Origin: CAZKNJ01 sp964554185
GTDB taxonomy: Bacteria; 4484-113
Direction: 5' to 3'
Length of the DNA: 26,717 bases
NCBI GenBank assembly: GCA_964554185.1
Contig: CAZKNJ010000020.1
Span: 1 to 26,717, forward strand
In this document: positions 21,744-26,717 of the stretch, one piece after another
Position numbering within the stretch: position 1 is the stretch's first letter
Layout: every line of letters starts with the position of its first letter
Notes under the pieces: model-generated
Databases searched by the model: none
Told to the model about the DNA's origin: nothing
Seen by the model: only the letters and a program-made list of their open reading frames with translations
Made by a program: the position numbers and the translations under genes

Positions 21744-22265
21744 ATGGTCATCCTCTATGTGTTGAGAAGCCTTGTCAACGGGAAACGGTACGTCGGCCTT
21801 ACCAATGACCTCGGTCGGAGACTGGCTGAGCACCGCCGACGGAACTCCAGAGCTGGCCAGCAGCTCGGTGAGTTCAATCTCTTGTATTCCGAGGAGTTCG
21901 ACAACTACGAGGAGGCCAGGCGTTGCGAGAAGTACTTGAAGAGCGGACACGGTCGAGCCTGGCTAGACCGTCTGGATAAAGAGTGGGGCCCTCCGTCGGC
22001 TCCAAGAGTGCCGATGGCGGGTAAAGCTACGCCCCCACGGTGTGGGGGCTTGCCCGCCACATTGCTGGTGCAGGAGGGCTTGCGCGCCCGGCGCGAAGCG
22101 CCGCTGGCGCGTTCGACTCCCCCCCCGCCCAGATCGCGTGGGGGCTTGCCCGCCACACCGCAGGTGCAGGAGGGCTTGCGCGCCCGACGCTTTGCGTCAC
22201 TGGCGCGTTCGAGTCCCCCCCGTCTAGGATACAGCTTAACGTCAGAGCGCACCGTGCGCGCATGA
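21744..22265 (+). CDS. GIY-YIG nuclease domain protein with repeat-encoded C-terminus
   Basis: Residues 1-75 are a compact GIY-YIG nuclease domain of the single-domain UvrC/URI-like type: ILYVLRS, then KRYVGLTNDLGRRLAEH (the YIG-equivalent YVG and the conserved Arg), then EEARRCEKYLKSGHGRAWL. Single-domain members are nucleases of mostly unknown role; others are homing endonucleases. The start ATG 21744 has GGGGAG 5 nt upstream; the frame is open back through the tRNA but that is not credible. From about residue 95 the frame runs through the tRNA-tail repeats, which encode two 32-residue repeats (GGLPATxxVQEGLRARRxA-type) until TGA at 22265. That C-terminus is probably a by-product of the repeats. 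Confidence 0.75.
   Translation: MVILYVLRSLVNGKRYVGLTNDLGRRLAEHRRRNSRAGQQLGEFNLLYSEEFDNYEEARRCEKYLKSGHGRAWLDRLDKEWGPPSAPRVPMAGKATPPRCGGLPATLLVQEGLRARREAPLARSTPPPPRSRGGLPATPQVQEGLRARRFASLARSSPPRLGYSLTSERTVRA
22031..22049 (+). repeat. Perfect 8-bp inverted repeat overlapping element A copy 2
   Basis: GCCCCCAC-GGT-GTGGGGGC is a perfect stem-loop. The right arm is part of element A; the left arm exists only in front of copy 2, at the boundary between the GIY-YIG unique sequence and the array. Confidence 0.7.
22040..22131 (+). repeat. tRNA-tail array unit 2 (A-B-T)
   Basis: Element A (22040-22069), element B (22070-22110, with the hairpin GGCGC-GAA-GCGCC at 22090-22102), then a 21-nt exact copy of the tRNA-Leu 3' end (22111-22131: T-loop half, eight C residues and the GCCCA end). 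The period to the next unit is 96 nt. Confidence 0.9.
22136..22221 (+). repeat. tRNA-tail array unit 3 (A-B-partial T)
   Basis: Element A (22136-22165), element B (22166-22206, hairpin GACGC-TTT-GCGTC at 22186-22198) and a decayed tRNA tail (22207-22221, GTTCGAGTCCCCCCC). It is separated from unit 2 by a 4-nt spacer, the same length as between the tRNA and element A copy 1. Confidence 0.9.
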
Positions 22266-22271
22266 TATACT
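22263..22271 (+). promoter_or_regulatory. Extended -10 promoter for the 22302 gene
   Basis: TGATATACT (TGn plus TATACT) lies 30 nt before ATG 22302, overlapping the end of the GIY-YIG frame. Confidence 0.5.
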
Positions 22272-22301
22272 CGTCTTCGCTTCTGGCTGGGAAGTGAGTG
22301 A

Positions 22302-23306
22302 ATGAGCGATCGGAAGGAAAAAACCTGTCCCGTTTGTGGGGGAACGATGCAGTTTAGGCTGGGCGAATACGAGTGCGCCAAGTGTAGAAGCGAAGAGATG
22401 GCTCGGCGTGCGTTTGAAAGCGGAAAGCCCGAGCAGATACGCCCACCGCCTAACATATCCCCGGTAGAAAGCATGCGCCATCAGCCACCCGCCTCCCATA
22501 TACAGCGCGGGGAATCGCCGAGATGCCTTTCTCCGCCAAAAAGCCTTATTATCGAGAAGGTAGTGATACTCGCGATAATGGCACTGGCTATGCTTCTAGC
22601 GTTTGCACTCCCGGCTCCGTTCGTCCTTGCAGTCGGCATAGCGTTTTTCACCCAGATTGTTTGGCTGAAGTGGTCCTGCTTCGGCTGCTCAATTACCGCT
22701 TCTATCTTCTTGATTCCACTGGCGCTTCTCTGTATTGAGCCGCTGCAAGACATTCTTAGAGGTCATTCTGCAGAACCAGGTGGGGAGGGCGCCTTTTTCT
22801 TAGTGTTATTAGTTACCTTCGCCACCTATGGCCTTCTGGGACCGTGGATAGCCAGCGTGCTCTACCGAGACATTCAGATATTGGAGCCGCACAAGCCTTC
22901 CCTATCCTTCCGCGTTATGGCTCGCTTGAGCGGTTACTTGGTCAGGGAAAAGGTGCTCTTAGTGATCGTCTACTTGGCGTTAACCATCTATGGAGTCGTT
23001 TCAGGAAGCTATGAGGAGATGCTATCGCCGGCTTTGTCATGTGTGCTGCTGGCTATTGTGCTATTCATACCCATAATGTGGCTTAAGTACGCGGCTTTCG
23101 CCTTTGTCGCGGTTAATATACTCTCGTTCCTCTTTGGCCTAATGCTCATTGTGTTCTTAGACTTGATTTCACCACAATTGGCTGCCAAAGCCTTTCCAGA
23201 TACCGTACCGACTTCTGGCTGGATAGTCATCGCGTTCCAGGTTCCGGTCATTTGGGCGGCTACCTTGCTTTACCGCGATATCGGCTGGCTCAAGCGTCAA
23301 AGATAA
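22302..23306 (+). CDS. Zinc-ribbon membrane protein of unknown function
   Basis: The 334-residue protein starts with a two-pair zinc ribbon (CPVCGG...CAKC, residues 9-28), a polar linker to about 80, and about eight hydrophobic segments. The membrane part looks like an internal duplication: both halves contain a WLK-type turn (IVWLKWSCFG / IMWLKYAAFA) and end in the similar W(A)xxLYRDIxxL (WIASVLYRDIQIL / WAATLLYRDIGWL). This suggests two four-helix repeats. No transport or enzyme motif is recognised. GGGAAG 7 nt upstream supports ATG 22302. Base composition is visibly more AT-rich than purL or the oxidoreductase gene. Confidence 0.75.
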   Translation: MSDRKEKTCPVCGGTMQFRLGEYECAKCRSEEMARRAFESGKPEQIRPPPNISPVESMRHQPPASHIQRGESPRCLSPPKSLIIEKVVILAIMALAMLLAFALPAPFVLAVGIAFFTQIVWLKWSCFGCSITASIFLIPLALLCIEPLQDILRGHSAEPGGEGAFFLVLLVTFATYGLLGPWIASVLYRDIQILEPHKPSLSFRVMARLSGYLVREKVLLVIVYLALTIYGVVSGSYEEMLSPALSCVLLAIVLFIPIMWLKYAAFAFVAVNILSFLFGLMLIVFLDLISPQLAAKAFPDTVPTSGWIVIAFQVPVIWAATLLYRDIGWLKRQR

Positions 23307-23367
23307 GATGAAATCCCTAGAGGGCGCGTGACAATACTCAAAATCCTACTCTTACCCCACGCGTCTA

Positions 23368-23379
23368 CGGTCTAGACCG
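23368..23379 (+). promoter_or_regulatory. 12-bp perfect palindrome upstream of the oxidoreductase gene
   Basis: CGGTCTAGACCG lies about 40 nt upstream of the -10 element, a position usual for a dimeric regulator or an operator. It is the only clear symmetrical site in this 138-bp intergenic region. Confidence 0.35.
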
Positions 23380-23416
23380 CTTCCCGGAACTGATGCAGCA
23401 GATCCCTCCGCCCTAC

Positions 23417-23425
23417 TGATATAAT
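23417..23425 (+). promoter_or_regulatory. Extended -10 promoter for the oxidoreductase gene
   Basis: TGATATAAT is a perfect extended -10, 19 nt before ATG 23445, with GGAGGA between. Confidence 0.65.
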
Positions 23426-23444
23426 CGCCGCCCGGAGGAAACTC

Positions 23445-24440
23445 ATGCAAACAATGAAAGCGATGCTCATCCGCGAATTCGGACCGCCAAGCGTGCTGCA
23501 GATCGAAGACGTGCCAGTCCCCGAACCCGCGCCCGGCGAAGCGCTCATCAAGCACGATATGATCGGCGTCAACTTCGCCGAGACGCTCATGCGGCGCGGC
23601 CTCTACCACCGTGGCGGGCCGTTCAAGTTCCCCAGCCAGCTCGGGCTGGAGGCCGCCGGCCGCGTGGCCAAGCTGGGCGAAGGCGTGAACCTGCCCGATA
23701 TCACGGAAGGCGCGCGCGTCGCGGCGGTTTACCGCAAGCCCGCGGCCTATGCCGAATACGGCGTGCTGCCGGCCAACCAGCTCGTGCCGGTGCCCGAAGA
23801 CGTCCCGCTGGAAATCGCTGCGGCGTTCCCGGTGCAGGGGATGACCGCGTGGTATATGCTCGCGGAGTTGCACCGCACCCGGCCCGGCGAGACCGTGCTC
23901 ATCCACGCCGTGGCCGGCGGGGTGGGGCTGCTGGCGGTGCAGATAGCCAAGCACCTGGGCGCGCGCGTTCTCGGCACCACTTCCAGCGAAGAGAAAGCTA
24001 AGCAGGCGCGCAGCTTCGGCGCCGACGGCATCATCAACTATAGCGAACAGGACTGGGTGCGCGAGGCGCGGCGGCTCACGGACGGGCGCGGCGTGGACCT
24101 GGTGCTGGACAGCGTGGGCAAGGAGACCTTTGACGGTGGGCTGAAGGCGCTGGCGGATTTCGGCCAGCTCATCCTCTACGGCTCGGCCAGCGGCGCGGTA
24201 GAGCAGATGGAGCCGCAGTCGCTGATGCGCGGCTGCCGCACGGTGTCGGGCTTCTGGCTGCATTCGGTGCGCGAGCGCCCGGACCTCATCCGTAAAACTG
24301 CGCAGGCGGTGCTGGACCTTTACCGCGAAGGCAAGCTCAAGTTCACCATAGACGAGGTCTTCGCCTTCGCCGACGCCGCTAAGGCGCACGAAAAGCTGGA
24401 GAACCGCCGTTCCAGCGGTAAGCTGCTGCTGAAGCTGTAA
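23445..24440 (+). CDS. Zinc-independent MDR oxidoreductase, quinone reductase-like
   Basis: The 331-residue protein is a medium-chain dehydrogenase/reductase of the quinone oxidoreductase (zeta-crystallin/QOR) type: N-terminal GroES-like domain (MKAMLIREFGPPSVLQIEDVPVPEPAPGE, GVNFAETLMRRGLY, LGLEAAGRV) and a Rossmann domain with the NADPH motif AVAGGVGLLAVQIAK. The catalytic-zinc ligands of alcohol dehydrogenases are absent. It would reduce quinones or enones with NADPH in the cytosol. GGAGGA at 23434-23439 sets ATG 23445. It is monocistronic, with a new promoter following for the next gene. Confidence 0.92.
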   Translation: MQTMKAMLIREFGPPSVLQIEDVPVPEPAPGEALIKHDMIGVNFAETLMRRGLYHRGGPFKFPSQLGLEAAGRVAKLGEGVNLPDITEGARVAAVYRKPAAYAEYGVLPANQLVPVPEDVPLEIAAAFPVQGMTAWYMLAELHRTRPGETVLIHAVAGGVGLLAVQIAKHLGARVLGTTSSEEKAKQARSFGADGIINYSEQDWVREARRLTDGRGVDLVLDSVGKETFDGGLKALADFGQLILYGSASGAVEQMEPQSLMRGCRTVSGFWLHSVRERPDLIRKTAQAVLDLYREGKLKFTIDEVFAFADAAKAHEKLENRRSSGKLLLKL

Positions 24441-24451
24441 CGTCCCCGCGT

Positions 24452-24480
24452 TTGCCTCCGGCTGCGCATAAGGATATAAT
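24452..24480 (+). promoter_or_regulatory. Sigma-70-type promoter for the CAP-like lipoprotein gene
   Basis: TTGCCT (24452-24457), a 17-nt spacer and a perfect TATAAT (24475-24480). Transcription would begin near 24487. Confidence 0.75.
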
Positions 24481-24509
24481 CAGCGCAACACGCTTTGGGG
24501 GTGGCCGTT

Positions 24510-24947
24510 TTGAACCAGGCCGCACGAGGGGTATTCGCGGGCGCACTGCTCGCGCTATCACTGCTTCTGCTCGCCGCCTGCGGGCAACACCATGGCGGGA
24601 GCGGCGGTCTCTCCTTCGATGGTGAGCCCCTCAGGGCGATACCGCAGGCCGCCGGTTCTCTACCGGACGGTGGACTTCAGTCCACCGCTCCTGTCCTCAC
24701 CGAGCCAAACGCGCTGGAAGCGCCCGCCGGCCAGACCTCGCCGCAGCAGGTGATAGACGAGTGGATGGGCAGCACCATGCACCGCTACAACCTGCTGCAC
24801 GCCGAATGGAACTACGTCGGCGTCGGCATCTACTACAACGGCGGCGACCCGCGCGGCTTCAAGGCCTACTGGGCGGCCGAGTTCATCCAGTTCCTGCGGG
24901 AGCCCGGCAGCCACGACTGGATTGAACCGGGGGATACTCCGCCGTGA
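24510..24947 (+). CDS. Lipoprotein with C-terminal half of a CAP/SCP domain
   Basis: A signal sequence with lipobox LLAAC puts the lipidated Cys about 25 residues from the start. A low-complexity stretch follows, then QQVIDEWMGSTMHRYNLLHAEWNYVGVGIYYNGG...YWAAEFI. That matches the second half of CAP (SCP/PR-1) domains (W-x-x-S-xx-H-R-x-N-I/L-L ... G-x-G), including the second conserved His. The first half, with the other conserved His and Glu, is absent, so the domain is truncated or has lost an internal segment. A perfect palindrome lies within the coding region at 24668-24687. The start is uncertain: TTG 24510 after GGGGG is preferred; GTG 24501 and TTG 24495 are in frame. The next gene begins 14 nt after the stop. 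Confidence 0.65.
   Translation: MNQAARGVFAGALLALSLLLLAACGQHHGGSGGLSFDGEPLRAIPQAAGSLPDGGLQSTAPVLTEPNALEAPAGQTSPQQVIDEWMGSTMHRYNLLHAEWNYVGVGIYYNGGDPRGFKAYWAAEFIQFLREPGSHDWIEPGDTPP
24668..24687 (+). repeat. Palindromic element inside the CAP-like lipoprotein gene
   Basis: CGGTGGACT-TC-AGTCCACCG is a 9-bp perfect inverted repeat that encodes the in-frame DGGLQSTA segment. It resembles the short palindromes dispersed in many bacterial genomes, and interrupts the region between the lipobox and the CAP half-domain. Confidence 0.6.
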
Positions 24948-24961
24948 AGTGAGGCGAACTA

Positions 24962-25921
24962 ATGGTAAGGCCGGCAAACAGAAAAGCCTGGATACTAGTT
25001 GCCACTGCCATCCTAGTGCCGTTGGCCATAGCGCTGGCGGCAGTCACACTTCATGGTGATTGGCTTCAGGGCATCTCTGGTAAACCACATAGATTAGAAC
25101 CGCCACCGCCGCCGCCGGAGCCGGAATGCGTACTGGAACTGGTGGACGCGGTGAACGAATACTACGAGAAGGAAGGGGAGTATCCGCCATATCTTCTGGG
25201 TGGGCTAGCTGAGGACTGGGGACTGGTGTTGGTAGGTGACTACCAACTGAAGGACCCTCTGATAGAGTCCGGTATCCTTAGTGGCTATCCTGAAGTCCAG
25301 AAGTGGCGTGACCGCCAGCGCTTGATTGCACCTATCCAGAATATTGTGTCGTCGCCAAACGACCCTCTTGTTGTTTACCTAAGGGACAAGTACACGGGCG
25401 AAGCGCTCACGGAAGCTAGGCGGCTGGAAGCGGAAGGCCAAGTAGGTAATCTGAGTCCCTTCCCCGAAGGCACAGACTTGGCCTTCGAAATACATCGGGC
25501 ATTGAGCTATGAGAGATTCCTTTGTGGCGGAGGAGGCTGTTCCATTCATATGCGCGCAGGGAGCGAGCGGGTGGTGCATTATAGGACAAGTGAATTTGTT
25601 GATGGCATTAGCCAGGTAATACAATTGGCTAAGGGGTGGCTGAGCGTTATGTTCTTCACAATTGATAGCGAGTTTGGCTACCAGAGGGGAGAATACGTGG
25701 GTGAGGATAAGAGATCCTGTTGGCTGTGGTTCTACGCAGACGAGCCAGTGCTTACGAACTATCTGGGCGAACCGGACAAACCGGATATGTGGATAGTGGG
25801 CCTTGATCTGGTGGATGCCGATGACGGGCTGATACAGCCCGACGGTATCCCGGACGGCATCGTGCTACTCTACAAGCTCAAGGAGGGGAAGGTTGTGGAG
25901 GTGGTGAAGGACTATGACTAG
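24962..25921 (+). CDS. Membrane-anchored protein, pilin-like N-terminal region, tandem paralog 1
   Basis: The 319-residue product has one N-terminal membrane segment (about residues 9-31), a Pro-rich linker (EPPPPPPEPE), and LELVDAVNEYYEKEGEYPPYLLGGL...DPLIESGILSGYPE. That last pattern recalls the domain after the helix of GspG-like pseudopilins (YYxxxGxYPxxLxxL...DP). The prepilin cleavage motif is not visible, so it is at most a divergent relative. The C-terminal half has FLCGGGGC and FGYQRGEYVG, conserved in the paralog, then Asp-rich LDLVDADDGLIQPDGIPDG. Function unknown. It follows the CAP-like gene by 14 nt, and its stop overlaps the start of paralog 2. Confidence 0.75.
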   Translation: MVRPANRKAWILVATAILVPLAIALAAVTLHGDWLQGISGKPHRLEPPPPPPEPECVLELVDAVNEYYEKEGEYPPYLLGGLAEDWGLVLVGDYQLKDPLIESGILSGYPEVQKWRDRQRLIAPIQNIVSSPNDPLVVYLRDKYTGEALTEARRLEAEGQVGNLSPFPEGTDLAFEIHRALSYERFLCGGGGCSIHMRAGSERVVHYRTSEFVDGISQVIQLAKGWLSVMFFTIDSEFGYQRGEYVGEDKRSCWLWFYADEPVLTNYLGEPDKPDMWIVGLDLVDADDGLIQPDGIPDGIVLLYKLKEGKVVEVVKDYD

Positions 25922-26717
25922 ACTTAGAGCGCTTACTGCGGTGGGAGTAATGCTGGTGGTGGTCTTGGCCAGCCTAAATGCCTGGCTTTACGCGAGCGGC
26001 TACAGAGCGAAACCGCCCTCGCCGGAGCCGCCGGCGGATCCCGCGTACGCGCTGGAACTGGTGGACGCGGTTAACTCGTACTACGAGAAGGAAGGGGAGT
26101 ACCCACCGTATTTACTAGGAGGGCTGGCAGATGACAACCAACTGAAGGATCCTCTGATAGAATCCGGCATCTTGAAGAGCTATCCTGAAGTCGAAAAGCA
26201 CCGCCCTGGTGGTCGGTTGATTGAGCCCATCCAGAACATAGTATCCTCGCCAAATGACCCTTATGTGGTCTACCTAAGGGACAAATACAAGGACAAAGCA
26301 CTCGCTGTAGCCAGGCGGCTGAAAGCGCGAGGTGAAAGGGATAACTGGAGCGACTCTCCTCAAGGCCCAGACCTGGTTTCCAAGGTACAGCGGGCTTTCA
26401 GCTACGAGAGGTTCCTCTGCGGGGGAGGAATTCACTTGAGTCGACTAAGAGAAGGGCGTGAGAAGCTCGTGATTCCTGAGACACTTCAGTTCGTAGACGG
26501 CGTTTACAGAGCAATACAACTGGCCGAGGAGAATCCGGATCCTGTGTTCCCCTTGATCGTGTTCAGCACGCTTGGGAGCGAGTTTGGCTACCAGAGGGGA
26601 GAATACGTGGGTGGGGATGAACAGGCTTGTTGGCTGTGGTTCTACGCAGACAAACCGGTGCTTACAGGCTATCTGGACGAGCTGAGCAAGCCGGAACAGC
26701 GGGTCGTGGGACTTGAC
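25914..26717 (+). CDS. Tandem paralog 2 of the preceding protein (partial, runs off the right edge)
   Basis: ATG 25914 overlaps the previous gene's end by 8 nt (ATGACTAG), and the frame stays open to the window end (268 codons, no stop). It shows the same plan: membrane segment, Pro-rich linker, LELVDAVNSYYEKEGEYPPYLLGG, DPLIESGILKSYPE, PIQNIVSSPNDP, SYERFLCGGG, SEFGYQRGEYVG and CWLWFYAD. It lacks about nine residues present in paralog 1 after GGLA, and the second Cys of the CGGGGC segment. A 37-nt stretch (26577-26613) is identical to 25667-25703, pointing to recent duplication or gene conversion. Translation is probably coupled to paralog 1. Confidence 0.8.
   Translation, partial: MTRLRALTAVGVMLVVVLASLNAWLYASGYRAKPPSPEPPADPAYALELVDAVNSYYEKEGEYPPYLLGGLADDNQLKDPLIESGILKSYPEVEKHRPGGRLIEPIQNIVSSPNDPYVVYLRDKYKDKALAVARRLKARGERDNWSDSPQGPDLVSKVQRAFSYERFLCGGGIHLSRLREGREKLVIPETLQFVDGVYRAIQLAEENPDPVFPLIVFSTLGSEFGYQRGEYVGGDEQACWLWFYADKPVLTGYLDELSKPEQRVVGLD

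Noticed and set aside
22040..22131. Second tRNA gene or pseudo-tRNA in the array
   Set aside because: Only the 3' part of the T arm and acceptor is present; no matching 5' acceptor strand, D arm or anticodon arm can be drawn.
21695..22221. Repeat array considered as CRISPR
   Set aside because: Repeats are not separated by unique spacers of constant size; the whole 96-nt unit is repeated and contains a tRNA 3' end. No cas genes are present.

Overview
The window is a GC-rich bacterial chromosome segment (about 60% GC by eye) densely packed with housekeeping and exported-protein genes. LspA plus an Lnt with a complete E-K-C triad, together with several predicted lipoproteins, suggests an organism with full lipoprotein maturation, probably diderm. 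Many starts lack a Shine-Dalgarno sequence and instead have a TANNNT -10-like hexamer 6-11 nt upstream, and several other promoters look like extended -10 (TGnTANNNT). This fits lineages where leaderless mRNAs are common (for example Deinococcota or Armatimonadota-like groups), but the phylum cannot be fixed from this sequence alone.

Layout. At 1-87 is the tail of an acyl-CoA dehydrogenase gene and its terminator, followed by purL (215-2539) and a small secreted or anchored protein (2676-3257), all on +. From 18451 down to 3473 everything reads on the - strand: lnt, prfB (with a programmed +1 frameshift), a stand-alone 5'-nucleotidase C-terminal-domain protein, a HARE-HTH plus degenerate methyltransferase-like protein, a FapA/DUF342 protein, tatD, a DksA/TraR zinc-finger protein, lspA, a PII-like protein, and then two large predicted lipoprotein proteases (M6 metalloprotease and S8 subtilase). 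The two proteases have unrelated catalytic domains but share a ~415-residue C-terminal module ending in a dockerin-like pair of calcium loops.

From 18531 to 21533 are a histidine phosphatase (+), a small Lys-rich protein with an almost consensus sigma-70 promoter (-), a half-size YraQ/ArsP-like permease (+) and a secreted helical protein of unknown function (-). At 21610 there is a tRNA-Leu(UAG). Its last 21 nt are repeated downstream in a 96-bp-period array, with a GIY-YIG nuclease gene sitting between the first array element and the rest. Then come a zinc-ribbon membrane protein, a quinone-oxidoreductase-like MDR enzyme, a lipoprotein carrying only the C-terminal half of a CAP domain with a palindrome inside its coding region, and two tandem paralogous membrane-anchored proteins, the second running off the right edge.

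The most unusual parts are the tRNA-Leu tail array with the embedded GIY-YIG gene and covarying hairpins, the HARE-HTH/degenerate methyltransferase protein, and the twin proteases with a shared module. No CRISPR array, insertion sequence, phage module or classic defence island was found.
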